A stretch of 63,641 nucleotides of DNA, taken from NCBI GenBank assembly GCA_013388685.1, contig JACAET010000005.1, positions 1 through 63,641 of the forward strand, in the 5' to 3' direction. The DNA comes from Chloroflexota bacterium (GTDB lineage: Bacteria > Chloroflexota > Anaerolineae > Anaerolineales > Villigracilaceae). Position numbers and translations under genes: made by a program. Within the stretch, counting starts at the first letter, position 1. The number at the start of each line of letters is the position of its first letter. Below the pieces are notes generated by a model, which worked only from the letters and a program-made list of their open reading frames with translations, made no database searches and had not been told where the DNA came from. Shown here in pieces: positions 1 to 8,460 of the stretch.

Positions 1-83
1 GGATTGGTTTCTGCTTTCTTGTTCTCATGGCTCGCAATTCTACGGTAAACTCGGTCTTATCTGACCTGCTTTGCAAGCATACT

Positions 84-175
84 ACGTATCCGAAAAGTTA
101 TTTTTCTGTCAGGACTTAGCCGTCTGCAGACGGCTGGGATGAGAGAGGCGCAAGAATATTTTTCGGATAGACTCT
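84..175. repeat. MITE-like element, family A, copy 1
   Basis: A non-coding unit whose ends carry the inverted sequence TATCCGAAAA (left, about 87-96) and TTTTTCGGATAGACTCT (right, about 159-175). The inside contains a short dyad, AGCCGTCTGCAGACGGCT. A longer relative with the same ends and the same internal dyad lies at 58354-58488. No transposase is encoded, so it is called a MITE-like remnant by structure only. Confidence 0.55.
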
Positions 176-176
176 A

Positions 177-318
177 AAGTATCCAATCGCATGTTTTTAG
201 AAATCCATTGGCACAGTCGGCGTTTTCTCACGCCGACGGGGACGTTACACTTGCCCTGCCGGGCAAGCGCCAGGGGAGAACGTCCGCTGCGCGTCGAATG
301 ATTTTCGACCTACTACTT
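177..318. repeat. MITE-like element, family B, copy 1
   Basis: Shares a long internal sequence (ATTGGCACAGTCGGCGTT and GCGCGTCGAATGATTTTCG blocks) with copies at 49602-49903 and 62041-62160. In the best copies the ends are inverted repeats containing AAGTAGTCGGTC. This copy directly abuts family A copy 1. The region 1-83 before it shows no gene or recognisable signal. Confidence 0.6.
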
Positions 319-331
319 GGAGGACAATCGT

Positions 332-385
332 TACATTCAAGATACCGAATATGATGCTATAATACATTCAAGTTTACGAATATGA
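332..385 (+). promoter_or_regulatory. Promoter and tandem ArsR-type operators
   Basis: Two 23-bp direct repeats, 332-354 and 363-385, match at 20 of 23 positions and are spaced 31 bp apart, about three helical turns. Each contains the dyad ATTC-N8-GAAT (335-350 and 366-381). A perfect TATAAT hexamer (358-363) sits between them. The second copy runs into the arsR start codon, so repressor bound there would cover the transcription start. ArsR proteins are known to bind imperfect dyads of this kind; binding here is inferred. Confidence 0.7.
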
Positions 386-771
386 AAAATCAGGACATTT
401 CCCAAATCTCCGAACAAATTGCTGCACCGCTTACCGCCATCGCATCGCCGCCGCGCGTCGCCATCCTGCTTGCCATCGGGCGCGGCGAAGCCTGCGTTTG
501 CCACCTCGAAGCGGTACTTGGCTGGCGGCAGGCTTACATCTCCCAACACCTGATGTTCCTCCGTAAAGCCGACATCCTCGCCGACCGACGCGAAGGCCGT
601 TATGTTTACTACCGACTGAAGAACGCCTCTCTTCTAGACCTCATCACTGCCGCCGCCTCCCTGAGCGGACTCTCCGCCGAAACCGTCTCCGCCCTCACCA
701 ACACGCAGACGCACCCCGCCTGCGAATGTCCGCATTGCACACCTGCGTTCATTCCCGCCGCGTCGTTGTAA
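382..771 (+). CDS. arsR: ArsR/SmtB-family metalloregulator
   Basis: A 129-residue winged-helix repressor expected to release DNA on binding As(III) or a related thiophilic metal(loid). The helix that normally carries ELCVCDL reads EACVCHLE here, giving Cys38 and Cys40 as likely metal ligands; a second Cys cluster (Cys114, Cys116, Cys119 in CECPHC) lies at the C-terminus. The recognition helix region WRQAYISQHLMFL is typical. The ATG has no Shine-Dalgarno sequence and sits about 12 nt after the predicted transcription start, so translation may be nearly leaderless. It heads a six-gene plus-strand module that ends with Acr3, and the tandem operator indicates autoregulation. Confidence 0.93.
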   Translation: MKNQDISQISEQIAAPLTAIASPPRVAILLAIGRGEACVCHLEAVLGWRQAYISQHLMFLRKADILADRREGRYVYYRLKNASLLDLITAAASLSGLSAETVSALTNTQTHPACECPHCTPAFIPAASL

Positions 772-832
772 CGCGGACTTCACTTCACAAATCCGCGCGC
801 GATCAATCCTGCAGTACCGAAGAAATGCCCAC

Positions 833-2302
833 ATGAACATTCTTTCCTTCCTCACTCAAATGCTCAATGGCGGACTTGGCAACCTGGCTGCCTATCTCGC
901 CGCGCATGTTTTGTTATGCCTGTTGCCTGCCTTCTACATTGCGGGGGCGATGACCGCGCTCATCCCCAAAGAATCGGTTACACGCTTTTTGGGGCGCAAT
1001 ACCCCCAAATGGCTTGCCTACCCCGCCGCGGCATTGGCGGGATCCGTGCTGGCGGTTTGCTCCTGCACCATCGTTCCGCTTTTCGCGGGCATCTACAAAA
1101 AAGGCGCAGGCATCGGTCCCGCCATCACCTTCCTGTTCTTTGCCCCCGCCGCCAACATCCTGGCGCTGGTCTATACGGGCGGCATCATCGGCGTGGATCT
1201 GGCGTTTGCCCGCCTGTTCCTCTCGCTGGTATTCGGCATCGGCATTGGCATGATGATGGCGCTCATTTTTTCGCGGGAAGACATCGCCCACGACAAAGAA
1301 ACCGACGTCCTGTTCGCAGGTCAGGGCAAGATGCGCCGCGCCGCGCTGGTCGTCCTGCTGATTTTGGTCGCCCTGCTGTTGGCTGGCACGTTCAAGATTG
1401 GCTTGCTGATCCATTCCTACGGGCAGGTCACGCTGCCCATCGCGGGCATGGATCGCTTCCAGGACTTCCTTTACCGTCTCGTCCCCTACGACGCCAGCAA
1501 AGGGCAGGAGGGCGTCACCGCCCAGGGCGCAATCCTCATCGGCTTGCTGATCCTCATCGGGCTGGCTTCGTGGAAAGGTCTCGATAACATCCACGAGGGC
1601 TTCACCGCCTGGACGTGGATTGCCATGGGGCTGGTCGCGCTGACCCTGCTCACCGCCGCAGTCGGCATGTCGCCGCACGCGGGCGGGCTGGACGTGCAAT
1701 TCACCGGTCGTTTCTTCGGCGTACTGATCGCCATCGCCGCGCTGGTCTGGCTGATGTTCAAACGCCTGAGCGAAGATGAACTGCGCGATTGGCTGTGGGA
1801 ATCATGGCGCTTCGTCAAGCAAATCTTCCCCCTGCTGGTCGGCGGCGTGTTCGCGGTCGGCGTGATCCGCGTCCTCATCCAGCCCGAGTGGATTCAAACT
1901 CTGGCGGGTCAGAACACCCTTCTCGGCAACCTGGCGGGCGTTCTCTTCGGCGTCTTCATGTACTTCCCCACGCTGGTCGAAGTGCCGATTGCCAAAATGT
2001 TCCTCAACCTGGGCATGCATCCCGGTCCCCTGTTGGCATACCTAATGGCTGATCCCGAACTCAGCCTGCAGAGCATCCTGATGATTTCGGTCATCATCGG
2101 GCGGCTCAAGGCTTGGATGTATGTAGCGTGGGTGGCGCTCTTCAGCACACTGGCGGGTCTCATCTACGGCGCGTGGGTAGACGGCATGCCGCTAGGGTTG
2201 CTTGCCCTGTATCTGGCTGGAATGCTTGTCATGCTGGGATTTGCCCTATGGTTGGTCAACCGCCATAACGAACGAAGAGCCGCTGCTCTTTCTGCCGACT
2301 AA
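833..2302 (+). CDS. COG0701 (DUF318/ArsP-like) two-domain permease
   Basis: A 489-residue integral membrane protein with about ten hydrophobic segments. The signature AVCSCTIVPLFAGIYKKGAG near residues 74-93 and the second-half motif MYFPTLVEVPIAKMF identify the COG0701 permease family, members of which export trivalent organoarsenicals (ArsP) or Cu/Zn (SO_0444 type). Cys76 and Cys78 are candidate substrate ligands. It lies 61 bp after arsR and before two thioredoxin-like genes, a context that favours export of a soft metal or metalloid; the exact substrate is not visible from sequence. Confidence 0.88.
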   Translation: MNILSFLTQMLNGGLGNLAAYLAAHVLLCLLPAFYIAGAMTALIPKESVTRFLGRNTPKWLAYPAAALAGSVLAVCSCTIVPLFAGIYKKGAGIGPAITFLFFAPAANILALVYTGGIIGVDLAFARLFLSLVFGIGIGMMMALIFSREDIAHDKETDVLFAGQGKMRRAALVVLLILVALLLAGTFKIGLLIHSYGQVTLPIAGMDRFQDFLYRLVPYDASKGQEGVTAQGAILIGLLILIGLASWKGLDNIHEGFTAWTWIAMGLVALTLLTAAVGMSPHAGGLDVQFTGRFFGVLIAIAALVWLMFKRLSEDELRDWLWESWRFVKQIFPLLVGGVFAVGVIRVLIQPEWIQTLAGQNTLLGNLAGVLFGVFMYFPTLVEVPIAKMFLNLGMHPGPLLAYLMADPELSLQSILMISVIIGRLKAWMYVAWVALFSTLAGLIYGAWVDGMPLGLLALYLAGMLVMLGFALWLVNRHNERRAAALSAD

Positions 2303-2364
2303 TTACCGCTTACCAATCGCCAATTACACGCTACAACTCACCCACCGAAAGGAGAAATTCTCTT

Positions 2365-2619
2365 ATGCTCACCATCAAAGTTCTTGGTTCCGGCTGTGCC
2401 AATTGCAAGCGCGTGGAACAAATCGCCCAAAAGGTTGTTGCCGAAATGGGCTTTCAAGCCGAAATTGTCAAAGTCACCGACTACAAGGACATCATGGCAT
2501 ACAACGTTCTGTCCACGCCCGGGCTGGTCATCAATGAAAAACTGGTCTGCGCCGGACGCATCCCCACGCCCGCCGAAGTGACCACCTGGCTGTCAGATGC
2601 CGCCATGCAGGAAGCGTAA
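2365..2619 (+). CDS. Small CXXC thioredoxin-like protein 1
   Basis: An 84-residue protein of the redox-active disulfide protein 2 family. The N-terminal strand is followed by GSGCANCKR, the active CXXC at residues 11-14, and a cis-proline loop STPGLVIN near residue 50. A clear ribosome binding site, AAAGGAG, precedes the ATG. Proteins of this family commonly sit next to COG0701 permeases. A role in thiol delivery or reduction of the substrate is inferred. It is paralogous to the next gene. Confidence 0.88.
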   Translation: MLTIKVLGSGCANCKRVEQIAQKVVAEMGFQAEIVKVTDYKDIMAYNVLSTPGLVINEKLVCAGRIPTPAEVTTWLSDAAMQEA

Positions 2620-2666
2620 AAATGGCTTGAACTGTAGTGCAAAAAATGTCCTGAAAGGAGGACGCC

Positions 2667-2927
2667 ATGAAAATCGAAATTCTGGGAACCGGCTGTTACA
2701 ATTGCGTCGAACTGGATATGTTGATTGCCGATGTTCTCAAAGAACTCGGCAGAACCGACGTGGAGGTGGTGCGCGTGGACGACGAGAAGCGCATCCGTCA
2801 CTACATGCCGCTGGATGAAATCCCCGGTCTGGTCATTGACGGTGTGCTGGCAAGCACGCGCGAACTTCCCGCACGCGAAACGCTGGCGAAATGGCTTTCT
2901 GGCGTCTCTGAACCGGGAATGGCGTAG
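2667..2927 (+). CDS. Small CXXC thioredoxin-like protein 2
   Basis: An 86-residue paralogue of the preceding gene with GTGCYNCVE as its CXXC site (residues 10-13) and the cis-Pro motif IPGLVID. The ribosome binding site GAAAGGAGG is strong. Relative to copy 1 the residues around the active site differ (YN versus AN), which suggests the two have separate partners or redox potentials rather than being a recent duplication. It ends 6 bp before the following Fe-S protein gene, so the two are probably translated together. Confidence 0.87.
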   Translation: MKIEILGTGCYNCVELDMLIADVLKELGRTDVEVVRVDDEKRIRHYMPLDEIPGLVIDGVLASTRELPARETLAKWLSGVSEPGMA

Positions 2928-2933
2928 CCCATC

Positions 2934-3467
2934 ATGCTCATCGAAACCTATGAAGTCGAAGTCTTCACCCCGCCTTGCGAGCCAGGTGCGGAACGGTTCT
3001 CGGCGGTGGCGCGCTTGACCGTTGACATCTCCGACGTCCTGCCGTATCTCAACGCCACGTTGCGCGGCGCGATCTATCTGCCCGAAGCCAAAGCCCTGAC
3101 GTGGAAGAAGGGCGGACATAACATCGCCTTTCATGCCTACGAAATCGCCACTTCCAATGTGGAGGATCGCGACGGCGCGGAAAAGGAACTGCGCGGACTG
3201 ATCAAACTGGTCAACCGCACCTGGGAACGCCGCGCCGAAATCACACCCGATACCACCACACGCCAGCGTCCGACGCCGATGGCGATTTATAAACTCCTTC
3301 CCAACACCAACTGTAAGCAATGCGGCGAGCCGACCTGTTACACCTTTGCCCTGAAACTGGCAGCCTCTCAAAAGAAACTTGCCGACTGTCCGCCGCTCTC
3401 CGAGCCGCAGTACGCCGAAAAACGCGCTGCGCTGGAGGAAATCGTCATCGAAACACCCGCGATGTGA
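2934..3467 (+). CDS. Putative [4Fe-4S] protein of the metalloid module
   Basis: A 177-residue cytoplasmic protein. The N-terminal 110 residues match no family I recognise. The C-terminal part has the pattern of the small four-Cys Fe-S domain known from the CODH/ACS gamma subunit and RnfB-type proteins: Cys127, Cys130, Cys135 and Cys152 in NTNCKQCGEPTCYTF and DCPPL. It probably binds one [4Fe-4S] cluster. The operon places it between thioredoxin-like proteins and the Acr3 exporter, so it may supply electrons to the CXXC proteins or to metalloid reduction; this is inference. Confidence 0.78.
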   Translation: MLIETYEVEVFTPPCEPGAERFSAVARLTVDISDVLPYLNATLRGAIYLPEAKALTWKKGGHNIAFHAYEIATSNVEDRDGAEKELRGLIKLVNRTWERRAEITPDTTTRQRPTPMAIYKLLPNTNCKQCGEPTCYTFALKLAASQKKLADCPPLSEPQYAEKRAALEEIVIETPAM

Positions 3468-3503
3468 GCTTTAACCATTTGATCACATCTCAATTCCCCG
3501 GAT

Positions 3504-3629
3504 ATGGTAAAAGTGAACATCGCAGCCAGGATGCACTGCTACAGTTTTCCCGATCCCGCGCTGACCGATGACATGGATGATTTTCGCAAGGTGCGCGATG
3601 ATATCGGGTGTGAAATCCCCCACCTGTGA
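3504..3629 (+). CDS. Possible 41-codon protein before acr3
   Basis: An ATG at 3504 opens a 41-codon frame ending at a TGA at 3627-3629. The product has two Cys residues (12 and 36) and an acidic middle (TDDMDDF). It fills the otherwise long gap between the Fe-S protein and acr3 on the same strand. The ribosome binding site is weak and I do not recognise the peptide, so it may be a small accessory protein, a remnant of a longer gene, or not translated. Confidence 0.3.
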   Translation: MVKVNIAARMHCYSFPDPALTDDMDDFRKVRDDIGCEIPHL

Positions 3630-3666
3630 ATGCAGGTTGGGCAAATTTTGAGTGCGGAGGTCTCTC

Positions 3667-4812
3667 ATGTCTGAACTTGCAGTAACCAAAGCAGCAACGC
3701 CAAGCCTGAGCAAACAACTCTCCTTCCTCGACCGCTATCTGACGCTGTGGATTTTCCTGGCAATGGCGGTGGGCGTGGGGATTGGATTCTTATTCCCGCA
3801 GGGGGTCGTAAAGTTCAACGAGGTGGTCTCAGTCGGCACGACCAACGTCCCGATTGCGATTGGCTTGATTTTGATGATGTACCCGCCCTTCACCAAAGTC
3901 AAATATGAAGAACTGGGCGATGTCTTCCGCAACAAGAAGGTGTTGACGCTCTCGCTGATTCAGAACTGGGTGATTGGACCCATTCTGATGTTCGCCCTGG
4001 CGATCATTTTCCTGCGCGGCTACCCGGAATACGCCGCCGGGCTGATTATGATTGGCTTGGCGCGCTGTATTGCGATGGTCATCGTCTGGAACGAATTGGC
4101 GCACGGCGATACCGAATACGCGGCGGGTCTGGTGGCGTTCAACAGTATTTTTCAGGTTTTGTTCTACAGCGTATACGCGTGGATTTTCATTACCAAGCTG
4201 CCGCCGCTGTTTGGTATGAGCGGCACAGTGGTGGACATTACCATCGGCGAGATCGCGAAAAGCGTATTCATCTACCTGGGCATTCCGTTCCTGGCGGGCT
4301 TCCTCACCCGCTTGTTTTTGATGCGCGCCAAAGGCAGAGACTGGTACTACAAGAACTTCGTGCCGAAGGTCAGCCCGCTCACGCTCATTGCCCTGCTCTT
4401 CACGATTGTGACAATGTTCTCGCTCAAGGGCAATCTGATCGTGCAGATCCCGATGGACGTGGTACGAATCGCCGTCCCACTCCTGTTTTACTTCGTGCTG
4501 ATGTTCCTGATTTCGTTCTTCATGGGACATCGTCTCGGCGCGGACTACTCCAAGACGACCACGCTCTCCTTCACCGCCGCCAGCAACAACTTCGAATTGG
4601 CGATTGCGGTAGCAGTGGCGGTCTTTGGCATCAACAGCGGTGCGGCGTTTGCGGCGGTGATTGGTCCGCTGGTGGAAGTGCCTGTGATGATCGGGCTGGT
4701 CAATGTGGCATTCTGGCTGCAAAAGAAGTGGTATCCGCAAGCCGCGTCCGCTCCTGCCATGGTTGCGGCGGCGCAGGAGGCTTGCCCGCCCGATGAGGCG
4801 CTGGTGAGATGA
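3667..4812 (+). CDS. acr3: Acr3-type arsenite efflux transporter
   Basis: A 381-residue, ten-helix exporter of As(III) in the bile/arsenite/riboflavin transporter superfamily. The hallmark [18 protein letters not shown] contains the essential Cys (Cys134), and PLVEVPVM near residue 338 carries the conserved Glu. The ATG at 3667 is chosen over an upstream in-frame GTG because GGAGG (3656-3660) is correctly spaced before it. It is the last gene of the arsR module, and with the COG0701 permease gives the module two unrelated exporters. Confidence 0.95.
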   Translation: MSELAVTKAATPSLSKQLSFLDRYLTLWIFLAMAVGVGIGFLFPQGVVKFNEVVSVGTTNVPIAIGLILMMYPPFTKVKYEELGDVFRNKKVLTLSLIQNWVIGPILMFALAIIFLRGYPEYAAGLIMIGLARCIAMVIVWNELAHGDTEYAAGLVAFNSIFQVLFYSVYAWIFITKLPPLFGMSGTVVDITIGEIAKSVFIYLGIPFLAGFLTRLFLMRAKGRDWYYKNFVPKVSPLTLIALLFTIVTMFSLKGNLIVQIPMDVVRIAVPLLFYFVLMFLISFFMGHRLGADYSKTTTLSFTAASNNFELAIAVAVAVFGINSGAAFAAVIGPLVEVPVMIGLVNVAFWLQKKWYPQAASAPAMVAAAQEACPPDEALVR

Positions 4813-4908
4813 ATTAAATGATTGCTGCCCGCGAAATGCGATACGATTGGATGTAAGAAAAGAATCCGAAGCCGACGACCGGGGTCGTCACGCCGCGGTG
4901 TGTGCACA

Positions 4909-6369
4909 TCAATTGCCGCGCCCGGTTTCTTCCAACACCTTCAGAATAAACTCCGCCGTTCGTCTGCCGGATGTGCCATCGGTGAAGGTGATTTCGTTTG
5001 CGATGAAATTGAGGCGTTGGGCAGAATCAATTGTGCGGTCTTTCAGATACGAATTCAGGGCATTGCGCAGTTCAGTTTCATGCGTTACAACGAGTCCGGC
5101 TTTGGCGTCTCTGAATCGCTTGTGGGTGGGCCAGTCGCCGATTTCTTTGAGAGAGAGCGAAAATTTCTTTGGATGATTCCAGCCGTTGGGTGAATCGATG
5201 ACCGCGGCGACGATGGGCGTGTCGTGCACGGCGGCTTCGACCACCATTGTGGAGTAGACGGTGACGAACACGTCGGAATACGCCAGCATGGAGGCTTTTT
5301 CGTCCATGTCTTCGCCGCCATAGTAGCCGAGCGAGCCGCCCAGCGGCTTGGGCTGGACGACGTGAACGTGCGGATATTTCTTCTCCAGCTCGAACACGCG
5401 CCGGCGTTCCTCGGCGAAGATTTTGGGCTTGTCTTGAAAATGACTCGGGTGCAGGCGAATCAACAACTGTGAAGGTTCGGCCAGTGAGTCAGAGGAAACC
5501 AGTTTCGCCAGCGCTTCGATGTTCGGGAAGTTGGGCGCAAAGTGGACGAAACTGCTGGCGTAGGAAATCAACTTGCGGTTCGGGTCAAGGTTGTGTAGTT
5601 TGAAATACTCTTCACGCGGCATGAGCCACTGTTTGCGGAAGTAGCCGTCATACGAGGGGATGCCGCCGATGTGGACGCGGTCTGGGTTCCAGTCTGAGCC
5701 GAAGACCAATTCGTCTTTTTGCAATTGAGACCAACAGGTTGCCCACTGCACGTCCGCGCCTGAGACGCTGTACGAGGATGGATTATCCCAGCCGACGATG
5801 ACGGTCATGTTGGGGATGCCGCGGCGGGCAGATTCGCGCAGGAGGTAGCGGTCCATGCGCCAGCCGGGGGTGGAGGCGATGACCAAATCGGGTGGGTAAC
5901 GCTCGAAGAGGTCGGTGTAGAGTCCGGGGTCGGGGGTGAAGCGGTTTTGAATCCGCACGAGGAGTTTGCGCGCCCAGGCAAAATTCCGCAGGAGGAGAAT
6001 CGCCAGCGCGGAGGGAATCCAAATGCCGAGGCGAAACTTCCACGAGTTCTCCGCCCAGACTTCCCAGAGGTGGCTGTCCATGGCTTCGGTGTTGATGCGG
6101 CGCGAGCCGCCGACGCGGCGCAGGTAGGCGAGCAGCCATTGCAGGCGCGGGTTGACTTTTCTGGCGTAGTCGTTTGCCTGTTTGAGGCGCAAGCCTTCGA
6201 ACGTTAAGCCAGGTCTTGCGAAACGTTCTGCGATTTTGTCTTTGGTGTCGTCGTCGGTGAGGAGGACGACTTCGACGCCCGCCTCGAGCAGAGTCGGGAC
6301 GACGTCGCTTTGCAGGAAGTAGATGATTGCCATGCCGTGGTCGGCGGAGATGAAGATGCGTTTGGTCAT
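4909..6369 (-). CDS. GT-B-fold glycosyltransferase-like protein
   Basis: A 486-residue cytosolic protein, last gene of the polysaccharide cluster. The N-terminus, RIFISADHGMAIIYFL, suggests a Rossmann start, and the C-terminal half carries a CDP-glycerol-transferase/UDP-epimerase-like stretch (SDVFVTVYSTMVVEAAVHDTP) in which a nucleotide-sugar site would be expected. Exact donor and acceptor cannot be read. Its 5' leader (6374-6405) contains octamer repeats based on TCTGATAG. Confidence 0.65.
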   Translation of the reverse strand: MTKRIFISADHGMAIIYFLQSDVVPTLLEAGVEVVLLTDDDTKDKIAERFARPGLTFEGLRLKQANDYARKVNPRLQWLLAYLRRVGGSRRINTEAMDSHLWEVWAENSWKFRLGIWIPSALAILLLRNFAWARKLLVRIQNRFTPDPGLYTDLFERYPPDLVIASTPGWRMDRYLLRESARRGIPNMTVIVGWDNPSSYSVSGADVQWATCWSQLQKDELVFGSDWNPDRVHIGGIPSYDGYFRKQWLMPREEYFKLHNLDPNRKLISYASSFVHFAPNFPNIEALAKLVSSDSLAEPSQLLIRLHPSHFQDKPKIFAEERRRVFELEKKYPHVHVVQPKPLGGSLGYYGGEDMDEKASMLAYSDVFVTVYSTMVVEAAVHDTPIVAAVIDSPNGWNHPKKFSLSLKEIGDWPTHKRFRDAKAGLVVTHETELRNALNSYLKDRTIDSAQRLNFIANEITFTDGTSGRRTAEFILKVLEETGRGN

Positions 6370-6417
6370 GTAGTTTGATAGTCTGATAATCTGATAGCGT
6401 GATGGCCGGGGAGCCGT

Positions 6418-7365
6418 CTACGAATAATACCAACTGAAAATCTTGTTATACACCGCCAGTAAAATCTTCTTGATAAATCCAACTTCCAGGAAACGCTTGC
6501 CCAAACCTGCCTTGTGTTTTTTATTTTGCGCTTTCAACTCTCCCCTCAAATATCCCAGCGTATTGGACATGTTCATCGCCAGCGGGTCAGAGACCATCAG
6601 GCGCAGCAAGCCGGCGTCATTCATGCGCTTGTCCAATTGGCGCACCTGTCCCATCGGCTTGTCCATGTCGAAGGGCAGGAATTGCTGAAGCGTGGATTTG
6701 TAGGCAGTGAATTGCCAGTGTGAAGCGCCCGCCATCGCAGTCACGCTTTTATACACTATTCTCCAATCTCTGGTCTCTGCGTACACTTTTTTGTTCTCTT
6801 CCTCGGTTTGCCCAAGCGAGAGATTGAACTCCAGAAAAGTTTCCCAGGGGATGAATTGACCCTCTTCGAGCGTCGCATTTTCACGCGCCCAGTCGAGTGT
6901 GGCGGTGTAAAACTCCGGCGGCGTGCGGAAGGGGCGCGTCGTGACCATGCCGACGTTGGGGAAGGTTTCGAGAATTTCCACCGAGCGCGAAAGCCACTTC
7001 GGCGAGAACAGCACATCGCTGTCCGTGTACGAAATGATCTCGCCCGGCGCGCCGCCGAAGATGACATTCCATGCGCCGCCCTTGCCTACGTTCTTCTCGG
7101 AGAGAATCAAATATTGGATTCGCCCCTCTTCCTTTTCGCGCACAAGGTAATCGCGCACTTCAGCGCACGAGCCGTTATCGAAGACCATCAGGTCGAAAGG
7201 CAGTCCTGCATCGTTCCTCATGGAATCCAGACACACTTTCAGCACGTCGAGGGTCTCGGCGTAGAATCCGCTCAGGAAGGGGATGTAATTCAAAAGCGCA
7301 ACCGTGATCCGCTCGGGTTTGGCTACGGTTTTGACGAACTTGGCGGGGTTTTGGCCTTTTCTCAT
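6418..7365 (-). CDS. Family 2 glycosyltransferase
   Basis: A 315-residue GT-A enzyme that should transfer a sugar from a nucleotide donor to a growing surface glycan. VALLNYIPFLSGF opens the fold, NVGKGGAWN binds the nucleotide, and TDSDVLF supplies the DxD metal site. The start is placed at 7365, where ATGA overlaps the stop of the upstream gene by 4 bp, rather than at an in-frame ATG 36 bp further out, because this implies translational coupling. The acceptor is unknown. Confidence 0.8.
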   Translation of the reverse strand: MRKGQNPAKFVKTVAKPERITVALLNYIPFLSGFYAETLDVLKVCLDSMRNDAGLPFDLMVFDNGSCAEVRDYLVREKEEGRIQYLILSEKNVGKGGAWNVIFGGAPGEIISYTDSDVLFSPKWLSRSVEILETFPNVGMVTTRPFRTPPEFYTATLDWARENATLEEGQFIPWETFLEFNLSLGQTEEENKKVYAETRDWRIVYKSVTAMAGASHWQFTAYKSTLQQFLPFDMDKPMGQVRQLDKRMNDAGLLRLMVSDPLAMNMSNTLGYLRGELKAQNKKHKAGLGKRFLEVGFIKKILLAVYNKIFSWYYS

Positions 7366-8273
7366 TTTCGATTTACGATTTTTTGGATTCGCTTCCGCCA
7401 TCGCTTGGGGCGGACGAGGTTTTCGACTACGTTTTCGGGGAGGAAAAAGAATACGGCACGCAGGAACAGCTCGAATTTTCGCGCGGAGCGGGCAGCCGTC
7501 ATCTTTGGGCGAATAAGTTTATCACCGACCAGTTGGTGCGTTGCATCTAAAATCGTGTAACGAATGTTCGCCTGTCCGCCCGCAAGGCGGATGTTTTCGT
7601 TTGTCTCAGGATGTCCGTAGTGCGGTTTACCTTCGGGCAAATGGGAGTAATCGTGGTTCTGGTGGACGATCATCACCGACGGCGTGCAGTCAATCACCGC
7701 CCAGCCTTCCCTGCGGGCTTTGTAGATCATCCAGTTGTCCCAGCCGGCGCGGCCGATGGTGAAGTCGGGGATGTCGGTGTAGCAGGATGGAGGGAAGAGG
7801 AAGAAGTCGCTGCCTGCGGGACGGTGGAGTGTACCCTGACGATGGACAATGGACGATAGACGATTTTGCCAGCCGGGCGAGAAATCGAGCGGTTCTGTCA
7901 CGTCCAGGTCCCAGCGCTGGCTGACGAGAATGTATTTGTCCCGCAACATATGTGACTGTCGCGCCGCTTCCACAAAATCGGGCATGAGGATCATGTCTGC
8001 GTTGATGATGCAGAGCAATCCGCTGTTTGAGTTTTCACGCGCCAGTTGGAACATGGACGAGATGAGCGGTGTGCCGTTCTCGTTACGTTCTACGTTTCGG
8101 ATATGCTTCACGCCCAGGTCGCGGGCGGCTTCAGTTAGACCCTCTTCCTCGCCAAGCAGGATGACTTCGACATCGGGAAGCAGGGTCCATGAACGGATCG
8201 CGTTGCGTTGAATCATCGCGATGTGCGGATTGGTGAAGGGTTTGGGAGCGGAGAATAAAGTTATCAAAGTCAT
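7362..8273 (-). CDS. Glycosyltransferase-like protein (GT-A fold)
   Basis: A 303-residue protein beginning MTLITLFSAPKPF, with INADMIL near residue 90 as a possible DxD-type site and GRAGWDNWMIYKA near residue 180. The pattern is that of nucleotide-diphospho-sugar transferases found in surface-glycan loci. It is coupled to the following gene by an ATGA overlap. A run of three heptamers on a GAYRGAC-like unit (7841-7861) lies inside the gene and encodes part of SSIVHRQG. The start codon itself lies in another heptamer run (8270-8290). Confidence 0.62.
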   Translation of the reverse strand: MTLITLFSAPKPFTNPHIAMIQRNAIRSWTLLPDVEVILLGEEEGLTEAARDLGVKHIRNVERNENGTPLISSMFQLARENSNSGLLCIINADMILMPDFVEAARQSHMLRDKYILVSQRWDLDVTEPLDFSPGWQNRLSSIVHRQGTLHRPAGSDFFLFPPSCYTDIPDFTIGRAGWDNWMIYKARREGWAVIDCTPSVMIVHQNHDYSHLPEGKPHYGHPETNENIRLAGGQANIRYTILDATHQLVGDKLIRPKMTAARSARKFELFLRAVFFFLPENVVENLVRPKRWRKRIQKIVNRK

Positions 8274-8450
8274 CAGTCATCAGTGTTCAGTACCGCAACA
8301 TTCATGTTGCCCTCACGGGCGCAAGATAACTCTTGCGGTACTGATTAACATGAATTCGGTATAAGCGGGCGGACGTTAGAGAACATCCCCCTACGCCTGC
8401 GTAAAAGACGCTCTCTAGCGTTGGACAGCATGTCTTTTTCCTTATCCCGA
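8264..8450. repeat. Heptamers and hairpin repeat in the intergenic gap
   Basis: TCATCAG occurs twice in tandem with a TGTTCAG variant (8270-8290). It is followed by the inverted pair CAGTACCGCAA / TTGCGGTACTG (8288-8298 and 8333-8343), then a GTTAGAGAAC core and a second imperfect dyad TTCGGTATAAG / CTTATCCCGAA near 8355-8450. No open frame or promoter was recognised in this 187-bp gap. Confidence 0.5.
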
Positions 8451-8460
8451 ACTGACGTGA

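Noticed and set aside
84..318. A regulatory leader for arsR
   Set aside because: The sequence recurs at other sites unrelated to arsenic genes, so it is a mobile repeat; the operator lies downstream of it.
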